Shown here: positions 33,792 to 41,836 of the stretch, piece after piece
Layout: each line of letters starts with the position of its first letter
Position numbering within the stretch: the first letter of the stretch is position 1
Source of the DNA: Nitrospinaceae bacterium
GTDB taxonomy: Bacteria > Nitrospinota > Nitrospinia > Nitrospinales > VA-1
Assembly (NCBI GenBank): GCA_029261595.1
Contig: JAJDAZ010000007.1
Coordinates: 1 to 64,000 of the forward strand
Reading direction: 5' to 3'
Length of the DNA stretch: 64,000 bases
Made by a program: the position numbers and the translations under genes
Notes under the pieces: generated by a model
Told to the model about the DNA's origin: nothing
The model's database searches: none
Seen by the model: the letters and a program-made list of their open reading frames with translations, nothing else

Positions 33792-34461
33792 CTCGCAATT
33801 TTTCCTGCCGGACTCTTTGCCCCATCAAAACAAAATACAACAAAGTAAACGCCGCTAAAGAAATCAACAGGGTCATCATCATGGAGGTGTCGAGTCCCTT
33901 ACCGAACCCTTCGGAAGTGATCACCTTCGGCTGAGGATGAAACGCGCGCCACCACAGGACGGAAAAATGAATGAGGGGAATATCAAGAAAACCCGCGATC
34001 CCTAAAACTGCAGCGTACCTTGCGCGCATGGAACCGGGGGCGGTTTGCGACCGGAGCATGAGATAGGCGACGTAGATCAACCAGAGAATGAGCGTCGAGG
34101 TCAGGCGCGCATCCCAAACCCACCAAGCCCCCCAGATCGGTCTTGCCCAAATAGGCCCGGTGATGAGCACCAGCGAACAAAAAATCACGCCGATCTCGGC
34201 GGATGCGTGGGCGTAAATATCCCATTCCCTGTCCTTTTTCCATAAGAATAAAATGCTACAAAGAAAAACCACAAAAAACGCGAAAAACGACAACCATGCC
34301 GAAGGGATATGAAAATACATGATGCGCTGAACAGGGCCTTCGGTTTTATCCGTTGGGACGTAAAGATAGATCGCCGCGATTGCCGCAAATATCACCACCG
34401 CCGTCAACCAGAGCAAAAAATAATTTTCCTTCGGCGTTTCTTCCGCCACATCTTCCGTCAT
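33748..34461 (-). CDS. ccmC: Heme exporter protein C
   Basis: A 237-residue protein with six membrane helices. The WWD heme-handling motif is seen as WGAWWVWDARLTS, flanked by periplasmic His residues in MYFHIPSAW and in the later LIHFSVLWWRAFHPQP. CcmC delivers heme to CcmE in System I cytochrome c maturation. The ATG at 34461 overlaps the ccmD stop (ATGA), and the 3' end overlaps the thioredoxin-like gene by 44 bp. Confidence 0.96.
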   Translation of the reverse strand: MTEDVAEETPKENYFLLWLTAVVIFAAIAAIYLYVPTDKTEGPVQRIMYFHIPSAWLSFFAFFVVFLCSILFLWKKDREWDIYAHASAEIGVIFCSLVLITGPIWARPIWGAWWVWDARLTSTLILWLIYVAYLMLRSQTAPGSMRARYAAVLGIAGFLDIPLIHFSVLWWRAFHPQPKVITSEGFGKGLDTSMMMTLLISLAAFTLLYFVLMGQRVRQEKLRDEIDRIKKEKLYSH

Positions 34462-34607
34462 TGTTTGGATTCCTTTTCGATCACCTCTTTCAACAGTTGG
34501 AGATCTCGTTCAAGGGAAACATTGCGCTTCTTCAAAGTGAACAGGTAATAAATGACCCCCGCCCACACAAACGCGTTGGCGGCAAATAAAAAACTGAGAT
34601 TGTCCAT
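34458..34607 (-). CDS. ccmD: CcmD, heme exporter small subunit
   Basis: A 49-residue protein translated directly from the gap between ccmB and ccmC. One N-terminal membrane helix (LSFLFAANAFVWAGVIYYLF) is followed by a charged cytosolic tail (KKRNVSLERDLQLLKE). This is exactly the CcmD architecture: a single helix, then a basic amphipathic tail. GAGGAG lies 7 bp before the ATG, and the TGA overlaps the ccmC ATG. CcmD helps release holo-CcmE from the CcmABCD complex. Confidence 0.9.
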   Translation of the reverse strand: MDNLSFLFAANAFVWAGVIYYLFTLKKRNVSLERDLQLLKEVIEKESKQ

Positions 34608-34611
34608 CCAG

Positions 34612-35292
34612 CTACTCCTCTAAAATATGGTCAATCGTTAAAATGGAAACCCCTATGTATATAATATCAAACGCCAGCGTCAAACCGATCCAATTCATCA
34701 TCGCCCCCAATGATTTTCCGTCCAGAACCTGGCCGGTCATCTTGACCACGGCTATCACCACCGGGACGATCAAAGGGTATAACAAAATGGGAAGCATGAT
34801 TTCCCTGGTTTTCAGGTTCGATGACAGGGAAGACAGCAAGGTTCCAATGGCGCAAAACCCCAGGGTGCCCATAAAAATCACAACCAGCAACGGTCCTAAA
34901 TGGGCGATGAGATCGACGTTAAAAAATATCATAAACAGGGGCAAAATAAATATTTCCATGACCAGCAAAAATATCAGGTTGCTGATGAGCTTGCCAAAAT
35001 AGATAGCCGTCCGGTCCGCCGGGGTCAGAATCAGGCCTTCCAGACAGCCGTTTTCCTTTTCCAGCATGAACGAGCGGTTGAGCCCCATGGTCCCTGCGAA
35101 AAGAAAGGCCACCCACAACACCCCCGGCCCCACTTCATTGGCCTTGACGATGCTGAGGTCCACGGAAAAAATAAAAATAATGATGACCAGGACCGCAAAA
35201 ATAAACATACTGCTGAAAAGTTCTCTTGTCTTGAGCTCGGTGACAAGGTCTTTCCGGACGATCGCTTTTATCTGGTTGAGGTACGGATGCAT
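34612..35292 (-). CDS. ccmB: Heme exporter protein B
   Basis: A 226-residue integral membrane protein with six helices, typical CcmB size. Family segments: AIVRKDLVTELKTRELFSSM at the start, FAGTMGLNRSFMLEKENGCLEGLIL in the middle and LLPILLYPLIVPVVIAVVKM-like text near the end. CcmB is the permease partner of CcmA. It lies 69 bp after ccmA and 4 bp before ccmD. Confidence 0.95.
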   Translation of the reverse strand: MHPYLNQIKAIVRKDLVTELKTRELFSSMFIFAVLVIIIFIFSVDLSIVKANEVGPGVLWVAFLFAGTMGLNRSFMLEKENGCLEGLILTPADRTAIYFGKLISNLIFLLVMEIFILPLFMIFFNVDLIAHLGPLLVVIFMGTLGFCAIGTLLSSLSSNLKTREIMLPILLYPLIVPVVIAVVKMTGQVLDGKSLGAMMNWIGLTLAFDIIYIGVSILTIDHILEE

Positions 35293-35361
35293 GGAATCTA
35301 TTAAAACAGGAAGAAAACTTCATCTCTTGGAGGGTCGACCGGTTCCCTCAAAGTGAGCCTT

Positions 35362-36105
35362 CTAGTTTCCGTTATTGATGGTTTCAAAATATAATTCCTC
35401 GAACCCGCCTGTGTCCAAATTGTCTTTATTTTCAAATAGCGCAAAGCGACCCTTCATCTGCACTGCCACTTTGTCTCCCATTTCCATTCCACAGGAAAGG
35501 TCGTGGGTGGTCATGATGATGGTTCTTTTTTTCGTGTGCAGAGAGTGAAGATATTCCTTGAGTACCCTCGAACCGTGCGGGTCCAAACCGGTAAAAGGCT
35601 CATCCAGAAACAGGATGGAAGGATCATGAATGACAGCCCGCGCAATGGAAATACGCTGTTGCATGCCTCTGGAAAATGTCCCGATGCGATCGTGCATCCG
35701 CCCTTCGAGCCCCACCTCTTTGATGGCCTCGATCGCTCTGTCCTCAGGATTTTCCAGGTTGTACATATTAGCATAAAAAACCAGGTTCTCCAGGGCGCTC
35801 AAATCCGCATACAAACAAGTCGCATGGGCGATCACGCCGATTTCACGGCGCAAACGCGAATCGCCGTTGCCGACCTCGAACCCCGCAACTTTTGCGGTAC
35901 CGCCACTGGCACTCGTCAGACCCGTCAGGATTTTTATCAACGTGGTTTTACCTGCGCCGTTGGGACCGAAGATGGTCAGAAAATCCCCCGCATCCAAGGA
36001 AAAGCTGATTCCCCGCAACGCCTGCACCACGCCAAAGGCCTTATGGATACCGGTCGCCTGGATTGCGGGATCTGGAGAGGCCAAGGGGTCAGGAGAATCG
36101 GTCAT
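35362..36105 (-). CDS. ccmA: Heme exporter ATPase CcmA
   Basis: A 247-residue ABC ATPase. Walker A is GPNGAGKTTLIKILTG (about 49-56), the signature is FSRGMQQRISIARAV (Ser-Arg-Gly instead of SGG, as often in this family), Walker B is SILFLDEPFTGLD and the H-loop is IMTTHD. With CcmB it uses ATP to release holo-CcmE from CcmC/D. Assigned to CcmA by its place directly before ccmB. Confidence 0.93.
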   Translation of the reverse strand: MTDSPDPLASPDPAIQATGIHKAFGVVQALRGISFSLDAGDFLTIFGPNGAGKTTLIKILTGLTSASGGTAKVAGFEVGNGDSRLRREIGVIAHATCLYADLSALENLVFYANMYNLENPEDRAIEAIKEVGLEGRMHDRIGTFSRGMQQRISIARAVIHDPSILFLDEPFTGLDPHGSRVLKEYLHSLHTKKRTIIMTTHDLSCGMEMGDKVAVQMKGRFALFENKDNLDTGGFEELYFETINNGN

Positions 36106-36156
36106 GGGTATATAGGCGGGTGGGGTTAGATTCCGGGATGAAGGGACACCAACACC

Positions 36157-36495
36157 TCAAACAACTTTGGCGGGCTTGGATGACTTCTTGCCTTTCTTTT
36201 TGTCTTTTTCCAGTTCTTCCATTCGTTCCAGGATGGTGACGGTTTCCATTTCAAGTTTTTTGCGTTGCGTCTGGTAATCCTTTTCGGAAACCTTGTTGGT
36301 CGTCCTGTCGAATTCCAGATCCTTGATGGATAGAAGAACTTCCTCTTTCCGGACCAGCAGGTGCTTATATTCTTCGCCGGACTCGTCCAGTTTGGCAAAT
36401 AATTTGATCTTGGAGAGCCCGCGAAACAAGGGCACGCCAACGGCACCCAATATTGCCAGGACCAGAATCAGCTGAATGAAATGGACAAAGTTCAT
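36157..36495 (-). CDS. CcmI-like membrane-anchored coiled-coil protein
   Basis: A 112-residue protein with an N-terminal membrane helix (QLILVLAILGAVGVPLFRGL) and a charged coiled coil. The KEEVLLSIKDLEFDRTTNKV-type stretch is the part shared with CcmI/CycH N-termini, where it is usually followed by a TPR domain. Here the TPR domain is missing and the protein ends in a Lys-rich tail. It starts at the base after the ccmH stop, so it belongs to the maturation operon and probably helps present apocytochrome or anchor CcmH/F. Confidence 0.7.
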   Translation of the reverse strand: MNFVHFIQLILVLAILGAVGVPLFRGLSKIKLFAKLDESGEEYKHLLVRKEEVLLSIKDLEFDRTTNKVSEKDYQTQRKKLEMETVTILERMEELEKDKKKGKKSSKPAKVV

Positions 36496-36978
36496 CTAGG
36501 ACTCAATATTGTCCAATTCTTCCTGGATACGGCTGGAATATTTGGAGGGTATGGATTCATCCTCTTCAGGTTCGGTGGCCTGTTCTTCAGGAGCGCCTTT
36601 CTTTTTCCAGGCCTCGACGATTTTGCTAAGACCAAATCCGCCTGCAAGAAGCGCCACAAAAGGCATCGCCCAGGCGGTCAGGTTGAACCCGCTTTTGGAC
36701 GGCGACGAAAGTATCGTTTCGCCATGTTTCTCCACCTGCATCTGGATGATCTGATCTACCGTAAGGCCCGAGTCCAGCATCTTGGAAAATTCCGCGCGGG
36801 TTTTATCTGATGTCGAACACGTGCAGTTGAGGAGCACTTTTCCGCACTTATCATCGCACTTGCACATTAAAGCGTTTTCAAGATCCGCAAGCACCGCCGC
36901 GGCTTGGGCGTTTCCCGCAAGGCCAATTACCAGGACCAGTGCCAACAAAATTGTCAATAATCTATTTTGATTTTTCAT
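36496..36978 (-). CDS. ccmH: CcmH-like apocytochrome thiol-handling protein
   Basis: A 160-residue exported protein. The signal peptide is cut after GNAQA (about residue 26). The periplasmic helical domain has Cys39, Cys41, Cys45, Cys52 and Cys54 in LMCKCDDKCGKVLLNCTCS. This replaces the usual LRCPxCQ motif and resembles the multi-Cys form seen in some non-gammaproteobacterial CcmH proteins. A C-terminal membrane helix (AWAMPFVALLAGGFGLSKIV) and an acidic tail follow. The ATG at 36978 has AGGAG about 10 bp upstream. It lies 7 bp after the ccmF stop. Confidence 0.88.
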   Translation of the reverse strand: MKNQNRLLTILLALVLVIGLAGNAQAAAVLADLENALMCKCDDKCGKVLLNCTCSTSDKTRAEFSKMLDSGLTVDQIIQMQVEKHGETILSSPSKSGFNLTAWAMPFVALLAGGFGLSKIVEAWKKKGAPEEQATEPEEDESIPSKYSSRIQEELDNIES

Positions 36979-36985
36979 GATCGTG

Positions 36986-39001
36986 TCACTCCTGGGCCGG
37001 GGCAAAAATGGCCTCTTGTTTTTTCATCCGATCCAATCGCCGTCGCTGTTCCAATCGATCGGGCCACATGCAGATCATGGTTCCAAAAGCAATGACCCAA
37101 CCTCCGGTCCACAACCAGCTTACCATAGGGTTGAGGTAAACCTTTAAGGTCGCCGATTCATCTTCGTTAAAATCCGCCAGAATAATATAGATATCTTCTA
37201 CGATGGTCGAGAGAACATCCACTTCGGAAACCGGCTGATTCTGCCCTTTATAAAATTCCTTTTCGGGACGGCCGGTCCACACCCGCTTGCTGTCCTTAAA
37301 GACGCCGACCTCGGCGATGACCCGCGTTTTAACGGACGTCGCTTCCACGGCGGTCAGTTTTTCATAGGTGATGGTGTAATCTCTGAGCTTGAAGCTCTCT
37401 CCCATTTTCAGATGCTTCTGTTCATGCACACTATAAGACTGAGACCCCGCTATGCCAGCGAAAATAAGCACCATACCAATATGGACGACATAGCCTCCGT
37501 ACCGGCGTTTGTTGCGCCAGGTCAATGTTCCAAGTTCGCTGACAAAATTTCCTCCGTCCTCTAAACCCATCCGTGCCCGCGCTCCGTTCAAGAATTCTCT
37601 CAGGATGCAGGCCATCACGAAGGCGCAAAGGATGAACGTCATATAGGTAAATATTTCTGACCGCCCGGTCAAGGGAACAATCGAAAACAACACCGCCGCA
37701 GTCACCAGACCCACGATGACAGGAACTTGAAAGTTTTTTCTCAAGTTGGCCCAGGTGGCGCGTCTCCAGGCAATGACAGGGCCGATGCCGATCAACGCCA
37801 GCAGAGCAAGGCCAATCGGGACATTGACTTGATTGTAGAACGGCGGTCCCACGGTGATTTTCACGCCGCGGACGGCTTCGGATATGATTGGAAAAATCGT
37901 TCCCCAAAAGGTGGCGAACCCAATGCCCAAAAGCAAAAGGTTGTTTATCAGGAAACTGGCCTCGCGGGACAATAAGGAATCCAGTTCGTTTTTGCTCTTT
38001 AATAAAGGAAGCCTTGTTATTATCAGAACGGTACAAATAACAATAATCACGCCCAGAAATGCCAGAAAATAGTAGCCCAGCGTGGCTTCGTCAAACGTGT
38101 GCACCGACTGAATCAATCCGCTTCGAGTGATGAAGGTCCCGAAAATGGTCATTACGAAAGTCAAAAGGACCAGAGACATGTTCCACACCTTCATCATGTC
38201 CTTTTTTTCCTGAATCTGAATCGAATGCAAAAACGCCGTTGCCACCAGCAAAGGCATGAACGCCGCGTTTTCCACAGGGTCCCAGGCCCAGTAACCGCCC
38301 CACCCCAACTCCACATACGCCCACGACGCGCCAAACAAATTGCCCATGCACAAAAAGAACCAGGCCAGCAGAGTCCACTTTCGGGTCAGACGAATCCAGC
38401 CGTCATCCAGGTTCTTGCTTATCAGGGCCGCCATCGCAAACGCAAACGGCACAGTAAACCCCACGTATCCCAAATATAAAGTGGGAGGGTGTATCACCAT
38501 CCAGTAATTTTGCAGGAGGGGATTCAACCCCCGGCCATCTTCCGGCGGCAAGGGAATACGCTCAAAAGGATTGGTGGAAAAGTTGAGCAGACAGAGAAAA
38601 AAGATAATGATAACGAACATCACGGCCATCGCATAGGGCATCAGGCGGATATTCTTTTTTCGGTTTTGGAAATAGACCACGCACATATAGGTGGTCAAAA
38701 TCAGCGTCCAAAATAACAGGGAACCTTTTTGTCCGCCCCAGAAGGAGGCGAGCTTGTAAAAGGTATCCAGTTCTTTATTGGAATAGGCCCAAACGTACTG
38801 CAGGCTGAAATCGTTGGTTATGAAACCTTTCCAAAGTGCGGCAGAAGAAATGACCACGCACACCCACACGATGACCGGGGTTTTGTCCGCGCTCAGGTAA
38901 AGATCAATACGGTTGCCTCTGACTGCCATTATGTAAGAGACACAACCGTAAAGGGCGGTCGCCAAGGCTACGAGTAAAGCAAATTCTCCAATATCATTCA
39001 T
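36986..39001 (-). CDS. ccmF: Cytochrome c heme lyase subunit CcmF
   Basis: A 671-residue polytopic protein with about 14 membrane helices. The WWD domain reads WGGYWAWDPVENAAFMPLL, with flanking conserved His residues (VIHPPTLYLGYVG upstream, FLHSIQIQEKK downstream). A periplasmic C-terminal loop (about 540-630) and a final helix complete the family layout. CcmF takes heme from CcmE and joins it to apocytochrome c. It is preceded by ccmE (82 bp) and followed by ccmH. Confidence 0.97.
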   Translation of the reverse strand: MNDIGEFALLVALATALYGCVSYIMAVRGNRIDLYLSADKTPVIVWVCVVISSAALWKGFITNDFSLQYVWAYSNKELDTFYKLASFWGGQKGSLLFWTLILTTYMCVVYFQNRKKNIRLMPYAMAVMFVIIIFFLCLLNFSTNPFERIPLPPEDGRGLNPLLQNYWMVIHPPTLYLGYVGFTVPFAFAMAALISKNLDDGWIRLTRKWTLLAWFFLCMGNLFGASWAYVELGWGGYWAWDPVENAAFMPLLVATAFLHSIQIQEKKDMMKVWNMSLVLLTFVMTIFGTFITRSGLIQSVHTFDEATLGYYFLAFLGVIIVICTVLIITRLPLLKSKNELDSLLSREASFLINNLLLLGIGFATFWGTIFPIISEAVRGVKITVGPPFYNQVNVPIGLALLALIGIGPVIAWRRATWANLRKNFQVPVIVGLVTAAVLFSIVPLTGRSEIFTYMTFILCAFVMACILREFLNGARARMGLEDGGNFVSELGTLTWRNKRRYGGYVVHIGMVLIFAGIAGSQSYSVHEQKHLKMGESFKLRDYTITYEKLTAVEATSVKTRVIAEVGVFKDSKRVWTGRPEKEFYKGQNQPVSEVDVLSTIVEDIYIILADFNEDESATLKVYLNPMVSWLWTGGWVIAFGTMICMWPDRLEQRRRLDRMKKQEAIFAPAQE

Positions 39002-39083
39002 TTGACACTATTTTCACCACCGACCCAATCGCATAGGAAAAATTTTTGGGCTCGGTATAAGTTTAGAAAAAATGAAGGGGTAA

Positions 39084-39575
39084 TTAAATCGTGGTTTTGG
39101 GCATGGCTTCGGTTGATTTTGAACCCTCATCTTTATTTTTATCAGGATAAGGTATATTCCCCGGATGTGACTTTCCTGCTTCTCGTTCCGCTTCATACTT
39201 GGAGGGGCAACTGGTCAATAGGGTGTTCGCGTGGAACACGCCATTTTGAGCCAGAGTTCCCTCGACCACCACTTCCTGACCGTCCTTGAACATATCAGGG
39301 ATGATCCCTTCATAAACAACATTAAGGTTTGAGCTCTTGTCCTCAATGGCAAAATTGATTTTCAAATAATTATCGGTGTCACGGACAATAGAGCCATTGA
39401 CCACGTTCCCCTTAATTTTCAGACCAGCCCCCGCATAGGAAGTCTTTTGACTCATCAATTCATCCACCGTGAAAAAATACTTTGACGTGGAGTTGATACC
39501 GGTGGTGATGAGATATCCGATCGCCGCCACAATCAAAACACTTCCAATAATAAATTTCGTCTTTTTTTGAGTCAT
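39084..39575 (-). CDS. ccmE: Heme chaperone CcmE, Cys-type variant
   Basis: A 163-residue protein with an N-terminal membrane anchor (FIIGSVLIVAAIGYLITTGI) and a periplasmic OB-fold beta barrel (about 33-120). The heme-attachment position is Cys123 in SCPSKY, a C-x3-Y motif, where most bacteria have His in H-x3-Y. Such Cys variants are known from archaea and some sulfate-reducing deltaproteobacteria. The rest of the barrel is normal (GLKIKGNVVNGSI, VVYEGIIPDMFKDGQEVVVE). It is the first gene of the leftward operon. Confidence 0.93.
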   Translation of the reverse strand: MTQKKTKFIIGSVLIVAAIGYLITTGINSTSKYFFTVDELMSQKTSYAGAGLKIKGNVVNGSIVRDTDNYLKINFAIEDKSSNLNVVYEGIIPDMFKDGQEVVVEGTLAQNGVFHANTLLTSCPSKYEAEREAGKSHPGNIPYPDKNKDEGSKSTEAMPKTTI

Positions 39576-39981
39576 GAGGTAATAACCGATGCTATATATT
39601 TATAAAATTAAGGACTTAACCATCATACTATCATTCGCAATTTCCGCTTGTCAAAGCAATTTCATTTAATCGCACAACCGCTTCAGGGAAACAAAATCTG
39701 GACTAAAATATATTGATAACCGCCCCGAATTAATCTGCGAAAAAGCAACCTTTCTCATCCGTCCAACCCCAAACAGGAAAGCAAAGAAAAACTCATTTTC
39801 AGTGACCTGTAAATCTTTCCACCAAGCAAATTTACACTAATTGTAAATTTGATAGCGTTTACTTGATTTTTTCGCCTTTTCCCCTGATCGAAAAAACTCC
39901 GCAAACCCCTTTCCAGTAAAGGGGTTTCTCTTGCCTGTTCATTTTCAATCAGTTAATGCAAAAAACCAGCTTTCTTTTCTG

Positions 39982-40009
39982 TTGACAGCATTACCCATTA
40001 TGCTAGGAT
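39982..40009 (+). promoter_or_regulatory. Promoter of the dcw cluster
   Basis: TTGACA (39982-39987), 16-bp spacer, TAGGAT (40004-40009). The predicted start near 40016 lies within the direct repeats, about 100 nt before the mraZ ATG. Confidence 0.6.
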
Positions 40010-40032
40010 GTGTCTCAAAGTGTCTCAAAGTA
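40010..40032 (+). promoter_or_regulatory. Candidate MraZ-binding repeats
   Basis: GTGTCTCAAA is repeated twice without a gap (40010-40019, 40020-40029), followed by a partial third unit GTAAC. MraZ proteins bind short direct repeats spaced about 10 bp near the mraZ start. The AAAGTGT string created at the repeat junction matches the AAAGTG[T/G] box reported for mycoplasma MraZ. Lying over the start site, the repeats would allow autorepression. Confidence 0.5.
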
Positions 40033-40114
40033 ACTATATTGTGTTTATTTTTGTCAAGCTTGGATCGACTCTGAAACAGCCAGAAAAATTCTCCATCAAG
40101 GTGGTTTTTGCGAA

Positions 40115-40519
40115 ATGATCGAATCGGATGACTTTTTAGGAACGACTCCCATAGCTATAGACGACAAGGGTCGGTTCAATGTTCCGTCAAGAATTAAATC
40201 CATTCTTGATAGAAAGTATAACTCCGATCTTATCATTTGCGTCAAAGAAAATTACCTCCTTATTTCTCCCCATAATGAATGGATTGAGGGCAAAAAGAAC
40301 TGGGAGAAGCTCGACACCTTTGATGATGACGATGGCAAACGAAAAAGAATGCGGAAAGTTTTATCCAGAGCGACAGAGTGCCAGATGAAATCAGGCAAAA
40401 TTTTAATCCCGGCCAATCAACGCGAATCTGTGGGGCTGGCAAAAGAAGCTGTCCTGGTCGGGATGTCGAACACTTTTGAAATTTGGTCCAGGGAGCAATG
40501 GGAAAAGGAATCCGGGTGA
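40115..40519 (+). CDS. mraZ: Transcriptional regulator MraZ
   Basis: A 134-residue protein with two MraZ (SpoVT/AbrB-like) repeats. The first has IAIDDKGRFNVPSRIKSIL (D-x-KGR-x-x-P-x-x-R), the second CQMKSGKILIPANQRESVGL. MraZ forms a ring-shaped oligomer and controls the dcw cluster, mostly as a repressor. Slightly shorter than the usual 140-150 residues. It is the first gene of the cluster, 61 bp before rsmH, with candidate binding repeats upstream. Confidence 0.92.
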   Translation: MIESDDFLGTTPIAIDDKGRFNVPSRIKSILDRKYNSDLIICVKENYLLISPHNEWIEGKKNWEKLDTFDDDDGKRKRMRKVLSRATECQMKSGKILIPANQRESVGLAKEAVLVGMSNTFEIWSREQWEKESG

Positions 40520-40580
40520 TGAGTGGTCTGTGCGGAAGGTTTAGTTTTAGGAAATTTCCGCCAGCAAAACCCGGCTAGGC

Positions 40581-41519
40581 ATGACGGATTTTCACGAGCC
40601 GGTATTAAGGGAGAAAGTTTTTCAACACCTTGTGGTAAAGGAGGAGGGATTGATCGTGGATGGAACTTTGGGTGATGGAGGTCACACCGAATTCATTCTG
40701 CAAAACACCGGGCCCCTGTTGAAGGTCATAGGAATTGACCGGGACACCAATGCATTACTGAGAGCAAAAAAACGATTGGCCCCCTTCGGTGACAGAGTGG
40801 CCTTTGCTCACGGTAACTACAGTGAACTTCAAATCCTTCTCAAGAAACTCAATGTCGATAAAATTGATGGATTACTGCTGGACCTTGGAGTCTCCAGCCC
40901 CCAGATTGACAACGCGGAACGTGGATTCTCTTTCATGCGCAACGGTCCCCTGGACATGCGGATGGACCCTTCCGATGAAGTCACTGCCGCAAAGCTTCTG
41001 GAAACCCTCTCTGACAAGGAACTGGAGTCCATCATCAAAGAGTACGGCGAAGAACGTTATTACAGAAAGGTCGTGCGGGCGATCCGCAATGCCCAGGCAA
41101 TCAGCCCCATTAGCACCACCCACCAGTTATCCAAAATCCTCTCTGGCGCGCTGTATTCCAAGCGTCCCGCAAAGATTCATCCCGCAACCCGCACCTTCCA
41201 AGCCCTGCGCATTGCAGTTAACCGCGAGCTGATGCATCTCAAAACCGCGTTGCAGGATTCCATCGGAGTTCTCAACGCGGGAGCTCGCCTGGTCACGATA
41301 ACGTTCCACTCATTAGAAGATCGAATCGTAAAAAACTTTTTCCGGGAAGAGGAGAAAAGTTGTGTCTGCCCTCCCCGTGTTCCCGTTTGCGTTTGCGATA
41401 AAAAATCCACCCTTAAAATCATAACTAAAAGGGTCCTCTTGCCGGACGAAGAAGAAGTGGCGAGAAACCCCCGTTCCTCAAGTGCGAAAATGAGAGCTGC
41501 GGAGAGAGTTTATGTTTGA
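40581..41519 (+). CDS. rsmH: 16S rRNA (cytosine-1402-N4) methyltransferase
   Basis: A 312-residue enzyme (also called MraW). The SAM-binding start is IVDGTLGDGGHTEFIL. Typical segments are KIDGLLLDLGVSSPQIDNAE, RGFSFMRNGPLDMRMD and KIHPATRTFQALRIAVNREL, with the C-terminal TFHSLEDRIVKNFFRE. It methylates C1402 in the 30S P site. It overlaps ftsL by 8 bp, so it is coupled to the division genes. Confidence 0.97.
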   Translation: MTDFHEPVLREKVFQHLVVKEEGLIVDGTLGDGGHTEFILQNTGPLLKVIGIDRDTNALLRAKKRLAPFGDRVAFAHGNYSELQILLKKLNVDKIDGLLLDLGVSSPQIDNAERGFSFMRNGPLDMRMDPSDEVTAAKLLETLSDKELESIIKEYGEERYYRKVVRAIRNAQAISPISTTHQLSKILSGALYSKRPAKIHPATRTFQALRIAVNRELMHLKTALQDSIGVLNAGARLVTITFHSLEDRIVKNFFREEEKSCVCPPRVPVCVCDKKSTLKIITKRVLLPDEEEVARNPRSSSAKMRAAERVYV

Positions 41520-41829
41520 GTGGATTCGTCAGGCGGCCAAAACCAGGGTCCACGTGTCTCCCAGAAAATTCGGGGTGATCCTCATGTTTTCCGTTTTGCT
41601 AATGATCGGAGCCATGGCCTTCGTCTGGCCCAACGTGAAAATGGTGAAAATGGCTTATGAATATCAAAGTCTGGCCCAGCAACAACGGCTGTTGCTGAAA
41701 GAAAACAACCTGCTGAAAGTGGAAAGGGAAAGCCTGAAGTCGTTGGACCGCATCCTTTTCCTGGCAAAAAAACACACCGACCTTCAGTCCCCGGAAAAGG
41801 GACAAATTCTGACCGTATTTTTGAAATAG
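41512..41829 (+). CDS. ftsL: Cell division protein FtsL-like
   Basis: A 105-residue bitopic protein with a short cytosolic N-terminus, one membrane helix (about 24-42, VILMFSVLLMIGAMAFVWP) and a periplasmic leucine-zipper-like coiled coil (SLAQQQRLLLKENNLLKVER). Sequence conservation is low in this family. The call rests on the topology, length and position between rsmH and ftsI. It overlaps rsmH by 8 bp. Confidence 0.85.
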   Translation: MFEWIRQAAKTRVHVSPRKFGVILMFSVLLMIGAMAFVWPNVKMVKMAYEYQSLAQQQRLLLKENNLLKVERESLKSLDRILFLAKKHTDLQSPEKGQILTVFLK

Positions 41830-41836
41830 TTGTGAC

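Larger units (their letters stand above)
39576..40114. other. Regulatory region between ccmE and mraZ
   Basis: A 539-bp AT-rich region between divergent operons. From left to right it holds the ccmE upstream region, a palindrome AAATTTACA-CTAAT-TGTAAATTT (39828-39850), a perfect hairpin AAACCCCTTT-CCAGT-AAAGGGGTTT (39903-39927), the mraZ promoter (39982-40009) and two 10-bp direct repeats (40010-40029). No open frame with protein character was found. Confidence 0.6.
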
